A DNA stretch of 64,000 nt from Mycobacterium basiliense (GTDB taxonomy: Bacteria > Actinomycetota > Actinomycetes > Mycobacteriales > Mycobacteriaceae), in assembly GCF_900292015.1 (NCBI RefSeq), contig NZ_LR130759.1:3906001-3970000 (forward strand), written 5' to 3'. The notes below the pieces were generated by a model. That model did not search any database, was not told the origin of the DNA, and was given only the letters and a program-made list of their open reading frames with translations. Every line of letters starts with the position of its first letter. Positions within the stretch are counted from its first letter, which is position 1. Shown here one piece after another: positions 8,185 to 17,323 of this stretch. Made by a program: the position numbers and the translations under genes.

Positions 8185-8924
8185 GAATTTCCGCCCTCAG
8201 ATCACGCCGTCTTCTGCTGTTGAACAAGTTCGTCGGGCCGCGATGGGCGCCGCAGGTAGTCGTGCCGCGGCGTCGCATAGTGCATCACCGGTTATCGGGG
8301 CCCTCGGCATCCCGAATGCCGCCCATGCCGTGGAACGGTGACGACGTGTCATGTCGCTGTCCATAATGTCATCGTGGAGTGGCGAAAAGCGGTGTAATGG
8401 CTACACCCGGGCCGCACCGGGAGTTGTTGTCTTCACCGAACCGTCTGCCGCACGCGTACATGCGAATGCGAGTGTTGGGCCCCGCATTACCGCCTCCCCG
8501 CGAATCTTTACCGCCGCCTTGTCCGGGGTTTCCACGACCGGACTCGGCATCTCGTTGCCCCCGGATCGCCAAGGAGCGGCGGCGCCGACACGGCGTTGTC
8601 CGCAGACTCATTGCCCGCATCCACAAAGAGCGCTGACCGACATCGTCCTAAGTCAGGTTGCAATCGCACTGCCCGGACCACCGCACGCGGCGGATTACAC
8701 AGTGACCATCAGCCGCCGTGCGCGCTACGCCACCCCTGATCGCCTCTTGAGGCTGCCGATTTCGCCCAGCATGCGCGATCGCCCCTGGCAAGCTTGCCGA
8801 TCGGGGACCGGGTCAACTCAACCTCCCGCTGCTGACGCCCTGCGATGCCCGGGCCGCATTCGATCTGCCGCGCGCGACCTGCCGAAGTAGCCCCGCACAA
8901 TTTGGTAGGCACGTTTCGGTCGCG
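8185..8924. other. Stretch without a recognisable gene
   Basis: About 740 bp between the cis-prenyltransferase and cutinase genes. A 179-codon plus frame is open here, but its composition (scattered Arg, Pro and Ser, no domain) and the frames opposite it look like GC-rich noise. I see no RNA gene, repeat or clear operator. Confidence 0.4.
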
Positions 8925-8942
8925 ATGTGTCAGCATTGGGAC

Positions 8943-9629
8943 GTGAACGCACGCCGATTTGCTCGTTTGCTGGGTATCGCGGTGGTGACAACCGGGGCGA
9001 CGCTGAGCCCGCCGATCCTCGTTTCTTCCGCATCGGCCGCGCCCTGCCCCGACGTCGAAGTGACGTTTGCCCGCGGCACCGCCGAGCCGCCCGGAGTCGG
9101 TGGGGTCGGACAGGCGTTTGTCGACTCACTGCGCTCGCAGGTTGGCGGTCGGTCCCTCGGGGTGTATCCGGTCAACTACCCTGCCACCGAAGATTGGCCT
9201 CCGTCGGCATCAGCGGGAGCCAACGATGCCAGCGCTCACGTGGAGTCCATGGCAGCCAATTGCCCCGACACCAAGCTGGTATTAGGTGGATATTCCCAAG
9301 GGGCGATGGTGATAGACCTGATCACCATCGCCCAGGCCCCGGTTGCCGGCTTTATCCCCCAAACGTTGTCAGCGGAGGTGGCTGATCATGTTGCCGCGGT
9401 CGCCCTGTTCGGAAATCCGAGCGACCGATATCTGGGTGGCCCGGTGAGCGCGATCAGCCCATGGTATGGACACAAGGCAATCGACCTGTGTGCGCCGGAC
9501 GATCCGATTTGCACTCCGGGCGTCCTCGCGCTGCCTTCACATGACGAGATGTTCTCGCCGGCACACCTCACGTATGAGCATTCCGATATGCCTGGCCAAG
9601 CAGCAACTTTCGTGGTGAGCCAGCTATAG
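8943..9629 (+). CDS. Secreted cutinase-like esterase (CFP21/Culp family)
   Basis: A serine esterase of the cutinase-like protein family, similar in layout to CFP21 (Rv1984c). I choose the GTG at 8943, just after GGGA and directly before the basic signal peptide NARRFARLLG, over the ATG six codons earlier. The hydrophobic segment ends at SASAA, and the mature protein starts near APCPDVEV. The nucleophile Ser118 lies in GGYSQG. The second Cys-bounded loop LCAPDDPIC carries the catalytic Asp, and a C-terminal His follows. Two disulfides are expected. It probably hydrolyses ester lipids outside the cell. Length (228 aa) is normal. Confidence 0.9.
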   Translation: MNARRFARLLGIAVVTTGATLSPPILVSSASAAPCPDVEVTFARGTAEPPGVGGVGQAFVDSLRSQVGGRSLGVYPVNYPATEDWPPSASAGANDASAHVESMAANCPDTKLVLGGYSQGAMVIDLITIAQAPVAGFIPQTLSAEVADHVAAVALFGNPSDRYLGGPVSAISPWYGHKAIDLCAPDDPICTPGVLALPSHDEMFSPAHLTYEHSDMPGQAATFVVSQL

Positions 9630-9801
9630 CGCACATGCTGGTAAGCCTGCGTTCGGCGTCCTGCGTGGGCCAGGGCCCTGACCAATTAGTTTCAGAACAA
9701 GGCAGATAGCGCCAAAGAAATCTGAAATCACTTGTGTCACTTTTATTTCAGTGAGTCTTTGGACGGCAATTTTTGTCGGTGCCCTCCGCTAGTTTCGAGC
9801 C

Positions 9802-11196
9802 ATGAGTTCAGGTGTCGTGGATCGAGAGGAGATCACGGCTGCCTTCGACGCCCTGGACGCCGCGGTCGAGGCGGTGGCCGAGCTGAATTTCGACGCACTG
9901 ACCACCCGCGAGTGGCTAATCCTGCTGGAACGCAGCGAACGGGTCCGCCGGCGGCTCCCGGTGCCCGAGCATCGGCTGATCAATAACCTGGCCCGCCAGG
10001 CCACCGCCGAAGAGCTCGGCGGCAAACTCTCCCACGCCGTTGCCGAATGGACCCTGACCAGCCGCGCCGAGGCCGCCCGGCGCATCAAAGAGGCCGCCGA
10101 ACTGGGGCCCCGGCGCGGACTGTCCGGCGAAGCGCTGCCACCACTGCTGGCGGCCACCGCCGCCGCCCAGCGCGACGGAAAACTCGGAGCAGGCCAAGTA
10201 GCGGTCATCCGCCGCTTCTGCCAGCAGCTGCCGGGCTGGGTCGACCAGGGCACCCGCGAGCGTGCCGAAGCCGATTTGGCCCGACAAGGCGGCCAGTATC
10301 GACCGGAGCAGTTGGCGGGTCTCGCCAATACCATCGCCGACTGCCTCAACCCCGACGGCACCTATCGCGACGAAGATCGGGCGCGTCGGCGCGGCCTGAC
10401 GCTGAACAACCAGCAAGCCGACGGCATGTCGGAGTTGCGCGGCTGGATTACCCCGGAACTGCGCGCCACCGTCGAGGCGGTGCTAGCCAAACTGGCCGCT
10501 CCCGGCATGTGCAATCCGTTCGATGACACGCCGTGCGTCGACGGCACACCCACCCAAGACGGCATTGACCGCGACGTTCGCTCGGTACCCCAGCGCAACC
10601 ACGACGCGCTCAATGCCGCGCTGCGCGCGATGCTGGCATCCGGAGCACTCGGCCGGCACAACGGGCTGCCCGCCTCCATCATCGTCACTACCACTCTGAC
10701 GGAGTTGGAAGCCGCCGCCGGCAAAGGACTGACCGGCGGCGGTACCCTCTTGCCAATGTCGGACGTGATCCGGTTGGCCCGTCATTCCCACCACTATTTG
10801 GCGATCTTCGACAAGGGCAAAGCCCTGGCGCTCTATCACACCAAGCGCCTAGCCTCACCAGGGCAACGAATTGTGTTGTACGCCAAAGATCGTGGCTGCT
10901 CAGCCCCGGGATGCGACGTCAAAGGCTACTACTGCGAAGTCCATCATGTCACCGACTACGCCGCCTGCCGTACCACCGATGTCAACGACCTCACCTTCGG
11001 GTGCGGTCCCCAACATCGGATCCTCAAACCCGGCGGATGGACCACTCGAAAAAACGTGCACGGCGACACCGAATGGATCCCACCGCCGCATCTAGACCGG
11101 GGCCAACCTCGAATCAACAATTTTCATCATCCGGAGAAGCTCCTGCGTGCCCAGGATGATGGCGACGGCGACAACACCATTCGCCCGTCCGGTTAG
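9802..11196 (+). CDS. 13E12-repeat-family protein (DUF222 + HNH nuclease domain)
   Basis: A 464-aa member of the mycobacterial 13E12 family. A long helical, Ala/Arg-rich DUF222 region occupies residues 1-320. A C-terminal HNH domain follows with [10 protein letters not shown], a CEVHH segment and the later [16 protein letters not shown], all metal-binding and catalytic residues being in place. The family is multicopy in mycobacteria and is associated with mobile or recombining DNA (REP13E12). The cellular role is not established. The reading frame is intact. It converges on bkdC, the two stop codons overlapping by 4 bp. Confidence 0.88.
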   Translation: MSSGVVDREEITAAFDALDAAVEAVAELNFDALTTREWLILLERSERVRRRLPVPEHRLINNLARQATAEELGGKLSHAVAEWTLTSRAEAARRIKEAAELGPRRGLSGEALPPLLAATAAAQRDGKLGAGQVAVIRRFCQQLPGWVDQGTRERAEADLARQGGQYRPEQLAGLANTIADCLNPDGTYRDEDRARRRGLTLNNQQADGMSELRGWITPELRATVEAVLAKLAAPGMCNPFDDTPCVDGTPTQDGIDRDVRSVPQRNHDALNAALRAMLASGALGRHNGLPASIIVTTTLTELEAAAGKGLTGGGTLLPMSDVIRLARHSHHYLAIFDKGKALALYHTKRLASPGQRIVLYAKDRGCSAPGCDVKGYYCEVHHVTDYAACRTTDVNDLTFGCGPQHRILKPGGWTTRKNVHGDTEWIPPPHLDRGQPRINNFHHPEKLLRAQDDGDGDNTIRPSG

Positions 11197-12365
11197 AGAT
11201 CCAAAATTGCGGTCTCCGGCGCTTCGATCAGGCCACGCAGGTCGCACATGAATCGTGCGGCCTGAGCGCCATCTGCGACCCGGTGGTCGAACACGCAGGC
11301 CAATGCCATCGTGGGACGCGCGACCACCTCATCGCCGACGACCACCGGGCGAGGCTTGATCTCGCCCATCCCAAGGATGGCGGCTTCGGGATAATTGATC
11401 ACCGGTACACCGTCGTCCACACCCAGTGCCCCAAAATTCGAGACGGTGAACGTGGAACCGCGCAACTCTCCCGGTGTCAAACGGCCTTGGCGCGCACCAG
11501 CGATCAGCTCAGCCGTGCGGCCGGCCAGTTCGCGCGTGGTCTTGCCATCGGCATCGGTGATCACCGGGACCAGCAGGCCCCGCTTGGTGGCTACACCGAA
11601 ACCCAAATGCACTCCGGGGTGCATCTGAACCTGCGGCCCGCCAGATGAGTCGATCCAGGTCGAGTTGAGCATCGGGTTGTTCTTCAGAGCAATAATCAGT
11701 AGCCGCATCACCAACACGAACGGCGTGATCTCCGGCGCGACCAACCGGATGCGGTCCCGCAACCCCAACAGTTGGGCACAGACAACCTCCACGCTGATCT
11801 TCGCTGCCGGAATTTCTCTGTGGGACAGCGTCATCTTTTCCGCCATGTGTGCCTGCACACCACGGACCTGCCGGACCCCGTTCCCGGTGCCCCCGCCCCG
11901 AGCAGCAGCCAACACATCGGCGCGAGTGACCACGCCGTCGTCACCGCGCTGTAGCGAAGCCAGGTCAACCATGAGCTCCTTGGCCAGTTTTCGTACCGGC
12001 GGTGCGGCAAGTGGCCGCCCTGGCCGCCTGGTGGCGTCGATCTCCTCATCGGCGCCATAGCCGACCAACGTGGGAGCCGCGGTCTCGCCATTGGTGGCCG
12101 GCGCCAAATCCGGCGCGGTGTCGATTCGCACCAGAACGGCACCCACCTGGATCACATCGCCTTCGGATCCACCCAAGTCGACGATCCGGCCGGCATACGG
12201 GCTGGGGATCTCGACTTCGGCCTTAGCGGTTTCCACCGAACACAACACCTGGTTGAGTTCGACGTCCTCACCAACCGCGACGTTCCACGAGGTAACCGTG
12301 ACCTCCTCGAGTCCCTCACCGAGATCCGGGACTCGGAAACACTTGACCCGCTCGTCTGCGCTCAT
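11193..12365 (-). CDS. bkdC: Branched-chain keto-acid dehydrogenase E2 (dihydrolipoyl acyltransferase)
   Basis: A 390-aa E2 subunit carrying acyl groups on lipoate to CoA in the branched-chain keto-acid dehydrogenase complex (Rv2495c, also called pdhC). The lipoyl domain comes first, with the lipoyl-lysine in [12 protein letters not shown] near residue 45. A peripheral-subunit-binding region (PPVRKLAKE) and the catalytic CAT domain follow, ending with the active-site His in [14 protein letters not shown]. The ATG at 12365 overlaps the bkdB stop (ATGA), so I prefer it to an ATG 57 bases upstream inside bkdB. Confidence 0.93.
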   Translation of the reverse strand: MSADERVKCFRVPDLGEGLEEVTVTSWNVAVGEDVELNQVLCSVETAKAEVEIPSPYAGRIVDLGGSEGDVIQVGAVLVRIDTAPDLAPATNGETAAPTLVGYGADEEIDATRRPGRPLAAPPVRKLAKELMVDLASLQRGDDGVVTRADVLAAARGGGTGNGVRQVRGVQAHMAEKMTLSHREIPAAKISVEVVCAQLLGLRDRIRLVAPEITPFVLVMRLLIIALKNNPMLNSTWIDSSGGPQVQMHPGVHLGFGVATKRGLLVPVITDADGKTTRELAGRTAELIAGARQGRLTPGELRGSTFTVSNFGALGVDDGVPVINYPEAAILGMGEIKPRPVVVGDEVVARPTMALACVFDHRVADGAQAARFMCDLRGLIEAPETAILDL

Positions 12366-13408
12366 GGTTGTGACAGCACGCGTTCGACGCAGTCCAGCAG
12401 CCGGTCGGGACCTGGTAGCCACAATTTCTCCAATCGCGCCGGGGGGTAGGGAGTGTCAAACCCACAGGCGCGCAATACCGGAGCTTCCAGCTCGTAGAAC
12501 ATCTTCTCCTGGATTCGGGCGGCCAGCTCGGCACCGTAACCGAGGTTCCGAGGCCCCTCATGCATTACCACGCACCGTCCGGTCCGGTGGATGGACGCGG
12601 CGATGGTGTCAAAGTCAAGCGGTATCAGGGACCGCAGATCGATGACCTCCAGACTCCACCCGAATTGCCGCGCAGCATCTTTCGCGGTGCGCTGAGCGGT
12701 GGTGACGAGGCTTCCGTAGGTCACGACCGTCACATCGGTACCGGTGTGGCGGACCATCGCGTGACCGAGCGGAGGCTCGGGCTGGGTGGTATCAACCAGT
12801 CCTCGAACCTGATAACGCCGCTTCGGCTCGAGAAACATCACCGGATCTGGACAGGCGATAGCGTGCCGCAACAGCCAATAGGCATCCCCGGGAGTCGAGG
12901 GAACCACCACTTTCAAACCCGCAGTGTGCACCCAATAGGACTCGGTGGACTCCGAATGATGCTCGGCGGCTCCGATACCACCGAACGATGGGATCCTCAC
13001 CGTCACCGGCATATTCACCTCGCCACGGGTGCGCGTGCGATATTTGGCCAGATGACTGACGACTTGATCGAAAGCGGGATAGGAGAAGCCGTCGAATTGG
13101 ATCTCCGGCACCGGCACAAAGCCGCGCAGTGCCAGACCCACCGCGATGCCGATCAGCGCGGACTCGGCCAACGGGGTGTCGAAACAGCGCTCCTCACCGA
13201 AGGTTTCGGTCAGGCCTTCAGTTACCCTGAACACCCCGCCCTCGACGGCAACGTCTTCGCCGAACACCAGCACGCGGTCGTCGGCGGCCATCGCGTCATG
13301 CAGCGCGCGATTAAGCGACTGCACCATGGTCAACGACTGCACGACGTCGGAGACCGGCATCGTCAGCTTTTGGTCGGCGCGGGCCGGAGGATCGACGATC
13401 TGCGTCAT
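12362..13408 (-). CDS. bkdB: Branched-chain keto-acid dehydrogenase E1 beta
   Basis: A 348-aa transketolase-like beta subunit (Rv2496c, pdhB), with the same length as the M. tuberculosis protein from the ATG at 13408. The Pyr domain includes [18 protein letters not shown], where the Glu that activates thiamine diphosphate lies. The C-terminal transketolase domain contains [10 protein letters not shown] and [17 protein letters not shown]. Together with BkdA it decarboxylates 2-keto acids of Leu, Ile and Val. It starts 10 bp after bkdA and couples to bkdC by ATGA overlap. About 55 upstream codons in the same frame overlap bkdA and are not counted. Confidence 0.93.
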   Translation of the reverse strand: MTQIVDPPARADQKLTMPVSDVVQSLTMVQSLNRALHDAMAADDRVLVFGEDVAVEGGVFRVTEGLTETFGEERCFDTPLAESALIGIAVGLALRGFVPVPEIQFDGFSYPAFDQVVSHLAKYRTRTRGEVNMPVTVRIPSFGGIGAAEHHSESTESYWVHTAGLKVVVPSTPGDAYWLLRHAIACPDPVMFLEPKRRYQVRGLVDTTQPEPPLGHAMVRHTGTDVTVVTYGSLVTTAQRTAKDAARQFGWSLEVIDLRSLIPLDFDTIAASIHRTGRCVVMHEGPRNLGYGAELAARIQEKMFYELEAPVLRACGFDTPYPPARLEKLWLPGPDRLLDCVERVLSQP

Positions 13409-13418
13409 GCTCAACCCC

Positions 13419-14510
13419 TCAATCGGATCGGGCGAGTTCGGCCCGCAACTGTTGGCGCTGCTCCTGCAACCCGGGAGTGATTTCGGCGAACACCGTTGTG
13501 AAGACGTCGTCGACGTCGAAATCGGGCGCCCCAACCACCGCGTCACGCAGTTCGGTCCGCAGTCGTTGCGCACGAGCGGCGACCCGCTCCTCCAGACGCT
13601 GCGACCATACCCCTTGGCGTTGCAAATACGTTCGGTAGCGCGGAATAGGGTCCCGCGCTAGCCACCGATCGACCTCCTCCTGGCTCCGGTACCGTTTCGG
13701 ATCATCGGCGGTGGTATGCGGGCCGAGGCGATATGTAACCGCCTCGATCAACGTTGGGCCACCCCCTGACCTGGCTCGGGCTGCGGCCTCGGCCATCACC
13801 GAATAGCACGCCAATACGTCGTTGCCGTCCACGCGAATCCCGGGTATTCCGTAGCCAATCGACTTGTGCGCGAGAGACGCTGCAGCCGTCTGCTTGGATA
13901 CCGGAAGCGAAATCGCCCACTGGTTGTTTTGCACGTAGAAGACGCACGGCGCGCCGAACACCGCCGCCGAGTTGAGCGCCTCATGCACGTCGCCCTCACT
14001 GGTGGCGCCATCGCCGAGGAACGCCACCGTTACCGAGCCCTCATCGAGGCGCTGTGCTGCCATAGCCGCGCCGACGGCATGCAGTGTCTGAGTGCCGATC
14101 GGGATCGAGATCGGGGCACAGCATTTCTTGGTGAACTCCAGTCCGCCGTGCCAGGTTCCACGCCATGCGGCCGCAACATGGCCGGGCGAGATACCGCGCA
14201 CCAGGTAGGCGCCCAATTCGCGGTATTGCGGGAAAAGCCAGTCGGTCTTGCGTAGACATGCCGAGGCGCCGACCTGCGCGGCCTCCTGACCACGGCAGGA
14301 CGCGAACAGCGCCAGCTCTCCTTGGCGCTTCAGATTGATGAACTCGGTATCCAGCTCTCGGGTGACGACCATCATCTCGTAGAGCCAGCACAGCGTTTCG
14401 ACTGGAAGGTCCCGACTGTAGCGACGTTCGGCCGTAGGCGAGCCGTCCACGCCGACCAGCTGGACCGGGTCGAGGGCGACGGTTACCGAGATCGGAGATT
14501 TTCCCGCCAT
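13419..14510 (-). CDS. bkdA: Branched-chain keto-acid dehydrogenase E1 alpha
   Basis: A 363-aa thiamine-diphosphate-binding alpha subunit (Rv2497c, pdhA). The ThDP motif is visible as GDGATSEGDVHEALNSAAVF with the downstream NNQWAIS. The C-terminal PHTTADDPKRYR region is the usual phosphorylation-loop segment. The start MAGKSPIS at 14510 is preceded by GGGAGG. First gene of the bkdABC operon. Upstream are 330 bp with a hairpin at 14663-14687 and then citE on the same strand, so bkdABC may be read separately from the leucine operon. Confidence 0.92.
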   Translation of the reverse strand: MAGKSPISVTVALDPVQLVGVDGSPTAERRYSRDLPVETLCWLYEMMVVTRELDTEFINLKRQGELALFASCRGQEAAQVGASACLRKTDWLFPQYRELGAYLVRGISPGHVAAAWRGTWHGGLEFTKKCCAPISIPIGTQTLHAVGAAMAAQRLDEGSVTVAFLGDGATSEGDVHEALNSAAVFGAPCVFYVQNNQWAISLPVSKQTAAASLAHKSIGYGIPGIRVDGNDVLACYSVMAEAAARARSGGGPTLIEAVTYRLGPHTTADDPKRYRSQEEVDRWLARDPIPRYRTYLQRQGVWSQRLEERVAARAQRLRTELRDAVVGAPDFDVDDVFTTVFAEITPGLQEQRQQLRAELARSD

Positions 14511-14662
14511 AACGCCTCCCGCGCCCCGCAGCCGGCTAACGCCGTCAGAAGATGCCACCTACCGGTGTCCGATCACCAACCAACTGCGTTGCATCCCGCG
14601 CGTCGGCGCCCGCGGCGCGACAGCTACAGCAAAATCTCGGGCGGCAACCGCCGCAAGCACTC

Positions 14663-14687
14663 ACCCATCGTCAAACCCACGATGGGT
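14663..14687. terminator. Hairpin between citE and bkdA
   Basis: ACCCATCGT (14663-14671) pairs perfectly with ACGATGGGT (14679-14687) around a 7-nt loop. It sits in the 330-bp gap after the citE stop. There is no strong U-run, so it could be a mycobacterial-type terminator or a leader structure of bkdABC. The rest of the gap (14511-14840) holds no gene I can support. Confidence 0.4.
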
Positions 14688-14840
14688 TTCGCTCGCCGCA
14701 CTACCGACGCACCACCCATTATGCCCTCAAATCCGAAGACACACTGGTGATCGCGGGATCAACAGGATCCGTGTCGCGGCCAGCGAGTTGATCCGCACGC
14801 CGCTCAGCCAACAACTCGGACGACCGCAAACCAGCAACTG

Positions 14841-15662
14841 CTACCCAGGAACAGATTCCCCCGCCCGCACCAGCATCCTCTCCGCGTGCCGCAGCACCGG
14901 GGAGTCGACCATCTGTCCTTCGAAAGCGAACACCCCACGCTCGCTTTGCGACGCGGCCAGGACCCGGCGCGCCCAGGCCAGCTTTTCCTCGCTGGGTCGA
15001 TAGGCGTTGCGCACCACCGGGACCTGACTCGGATGAATGCACACCGTCACGTCAAAGCCCACCGCCGCGGCGTCGAAGGCTTCTTCCTGCAAGCCATCGA
15101 TGTCGCGGATGTCCAGATGCACGGCGTCGAGGGCCAAGCGGCCGAATGCAGAGGCCGCCAGCAGTGTGGTCGATCGCACGTGACGAGCCACGTCCCGGTA
15201 ACCGCCGTCCGCGCGCCGGCTGGAGCTGCCACCTAGCGTGGCGATCAAGTCCTCGGCGCCCCACATCATCCCTACGGTGTTGTCGGCGGCGGCGATTTCG
15301 GCAGCAAACAGGGCGCCACGTGCCGTCTCCACCAACGCGATGACCGCGCGTGGGGCCAGGGCAGCGATCTGTTCGGCCGACTCCGCCTTGGGGAGCATCA
15401 CCATGGTGTATGCGGTAGCGGCCAAGGCCTCCAGGTCGCGGGCATGGTCGTCGCTGTCGGCCGCGTTGATCCGAACAACGGTACGTCCAGGGTCTAGTGG
15501 GGTGTCACGCAACGCTTGGCGGGCGGCGGGCTTCGCCGCCTCGGCCACACCGTCCTCGAGATCAAGAATCACCACGTCGGCGGCGGCGGCGGCCTTTGCG
15601 AAGCGTTCGGGGCGGTCTGCCGGACAGAACAACCATCCTGGTCCTGCACCACGCAGGTTCAT
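14841..15662 (-). CDS. citE: CitE-type beta-hydroxyacyl-CoA lyase
   Basis: A 273-aa TIM-barrel lyase of the HpcH/HpaI/CitE family (Rv2498c). Family motifs are DVVILDLEDGVAEAAK with metal and substrate Asp/Glu, RINAAD, LPKAESAEQI, ALVETARG and GAEDL. No citrate-lyase alpha or gamma genes are nearby. From published work on the M. tuberculosis protein, it cleaves (R)-HMG-CoA and (S)-citramalyl-CoA, linking leucine breakdown with itaconate dissimilation. The neighbours (keto-acid dehydrogenase, acyl-CoA dehydrogenase, biotin carboxylase, CoA-transferase) fit the leucine role: HMG-CoA to acetyl-CoA and acetoacetate. Last gene of the minus-strand operon from scoA. Confidence 0.92.
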   Translation of the reverse strand: MNLRGAGPGWLFCPADRPERFAKAAAAADVVILDLEDGVAEAAKPAARQALRDTPLDPGRTVVRINAADSDDHARDLEALAATAYTMVMLPKAESAEQIAALAPRAVIALVETARGALFAAEIAAADNTVGMMWGAEDLIATLGGSSSRRADGGYRDVARHVRSTTLLAASAFGRLALDAVHLDIRDIDGLQEEAFDAAAVGFDVTVCIHPSQVPVVRNAYRPSEEKLAWARRVLAASQSERGVFAFEGQMVDSPVLRHAERMLVRAGESVPG

Positions 15663-15671
15663 CGCGCCTCC

Positions 15672-16160
15672 TTAGACTGGCCGCTTTTGTACCAGCGTGG
15701 TCCGCACCGCGCGTGCGACGACCTCGCCATGCTGGTTGCGAGCTGTGTGCTCGAGGGTGACAATGCCCTCATCGGGACGGCTGTTCGATTCCCGCTTGCC
15801 CGTACACACCGTCTCCGCGTACAGGGTGTCGCCGTGAAAAACCGGCTTGGGAAACGACACCTCGGAAAAGCCGAGATTGGCCACGATGGTGCCTAACGTC
15901 AGCTGCGCCACCGACAACCCCACCAGGGTGGACAAGGTGAACATCGAGTTCACCAATCGCTCACCCCCAAAGCCCGGCTGCTCGGCGGCCCACGCGGCAT
16001 CGAGGTGCAGCGACTGGGTGTTCATCGTCAGCGTGGTGAACAAGACGTTGTCGGCTTCGGTGACGGTGCGACCGGGCCGGTGCAGGTACCTCGTGTCGAT
16101 CTCGAACTCTTCGAACCATAACCCGCGCTGGACAACAGACTTGCCGGGCCGCTCGGTCAT
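15672..16160 (-). CDS. MaoC-like hot-dog (R)-enoyl-CoA hydratase (Rv2499c-like)
   Basis: A 162-aa single hot-dog-fold protein related to Rv2499c. It has [29 protein letters not shown], the MaoC hydratase region, with Asp replaced at the classic DxNPxH position by MNTQSLH but His retained. [16 protein letters not shown] and [16 protein letters not shown] follow. It probably hydrates an unsaturated CoA ester in the operon, such as itaconyl-CoA or 3-methylglutaconyl-CoA, feeding CitE. The ATG overlaps the fadE19 stop by 4 bp. Substrate is inferred from context. Confidence 0.85.
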   Translation of the reverse strand: MTERPGKSVVQRGLWFEEFEIDTRYLHRPGRTVTEADNVLFTTLTMNTQSLHLDAAWAAEQPGFGGERLVNSMFTLSTLVGLSVAQLTLGTIVANLGFSEVSFPKPVFHGDTLYAETVCTGKRESNSRPDEGIVTLEHTARNQHGEVVARAVRTTLVQKRPV

Positions 16161-17323
16161 GCCAGACCCAGCGAGCGCGCGATCAGCATCAGCTGAACCT
16201 CGGTGGTGCCCTCGCCAATCTCCAGAATCTTGCTGTCGCGGTAGTGACGGGCCACTGGGTATTCGTTCATGAAGCCGTAGCCGCCATGGATTTGGGTGGC
16301 ATCACGTGCATTATCCATCGCCGCCTCCGAGGAAATCATCTTCGCGATCGCCGCCTCCTTCTTGAACGGCTTGCCCGCCACCATCCTTGCCGCCGCCTCG
16401 TAGTACGCCGTGCGGGCCACGTGGGCACGCGCCTCCATCCGCGCGATCTTGAAGCTGATCGCCTGGTACGAACCGATTGGGCGGCCAAACGATTCCCGTT
16501 CCTTGGCGTACTTGACGCTCTCGTCGACGCAGCCCTGCGCCACCCCGGTAGCTAGCGCAGCGATCGCGATCCGCCCCTCGTCGAGGATCGACAAAAAGTT
16601 CGCGTAGCCGGTTCCACGGGCACCGAGCAGGTTCTCCTCGGGCACTCGCGCATCGGTGAACGTCAGCGGGTGGGTGTCCGAGGCGTTCCAGCCGACCTTG
16701 TTATAGACCGGTTCCACAATGAATCCCGCTGTGCCGCTGGGCACGATGATCGTTGAGATTTCCTTCTTGCCATCGGCGATGCTTCCCGTGACCGCGGTGA
16801 CGGTGACCAGCGACGTAATGTCGGTGCCGGAATTGGTGATGAATTGCTTGCTGCCGTTGATGATCCACTCACCACCCTCGAGCCGGGCGGAGGTGCGAGT
16901 GCTGCCGGCATCCGAACCCGCCCCCGGCTCGGTGAGTCCGAAGCCGGCCAGCGCGCGGCCCGCAATCAGGTCCGGTAGCCAGGTTTGCTTCTGCTCCTCG
17001 GTGCCGAAGCGGTAGATCGGCATCGCACCCAGGCCCACCGCCGCCTCGAGCGTGATCGCTACCGACTGGTCGACCTTGCCCAGTTCTTCTAACGCCAACG
17101 CCAACGCGAAGTAGTCGCCGCCCATTCCGCCGTATTCTTCTGGGAACGGTAGGCCGAACAGTCCCATCTCCCCCATCTTCGCCACGACTTCGTACGGGAA
17201 GCTGTGCTCCTCATCGTGTTTGGCTGAAACCGGCGCCACCACGGTACGGGCGAATTCTGCGACCGTGTCGCGAAGCTCTTCGTATTCCTTCGCTAACGTC
17301 CCTGCGGTCATCGTTGTTGTCAT
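16157..17323 (-). CDS. fadE19: Acyl-CoA dehydrogenase FadE19
   Basis: A 388-aa FAD-dependent short/branched-chain acyl-CoA dehydrogenase (Rv2500c). Domains are an N-terminal helical part, the middle beta domain with [23 protein letters not shown] sequence, and a C-terminal four-helix bundle ending with [20 protein letters not shown] and [10 protein letters not shown]. In this operon it most likely oxidises isovaleryl-CoA to 3-methylcrotonyl-CoA. Its start overlaps the accA1 stop (ATGA), so the two are co-translated. Confidence 0.92.
   Translation of the reverse strand: MTTTMTAGTLAKEYEELRDTVAEFARTVVAPVSAKHDEEHSFPYEVVAKMGEMGLFGLPFPEEYGGMGGDYFALALALEELGKVDQSVAITLEAAVGLGAMPIYRFGTEEQKQTWLPDLIAGRALAGFGLTEPGAGSDAGSTRTSARLEGGEWIINGSKQFITNSGTDITSLVTVTAVTGSIADGKKEISTIIVPSGTAGFIVEPVYNKVGWNASDTHPLTFTDARVPEENLLGARGTGYANFLSILDEGRIAIAALATGVAQGCVDESVKYAKERESFGRPIGSYQAISFKIARMEARAHVARTAYYEAAARMVAGKPFKKEAAIAKMISSEAAMDNARDATQIHGGYGFMNEYPVARHYRDSKILEIGEGTTEVQLMLIARSLGLA

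Noticed and set aside
8351..8890. 179-codon plus frame between the cis-prenyltransferase and cutinase genes
   Set aside because: It has no domain, an irregular composition and no clear ribosome-binding site, and overlapping frames are equally open.
14552..14791. 79-codon plus frame in the citE-bkdA gap
   Set aside because: I found no family resemblance, and it spans the hairpin at 14663-14687.
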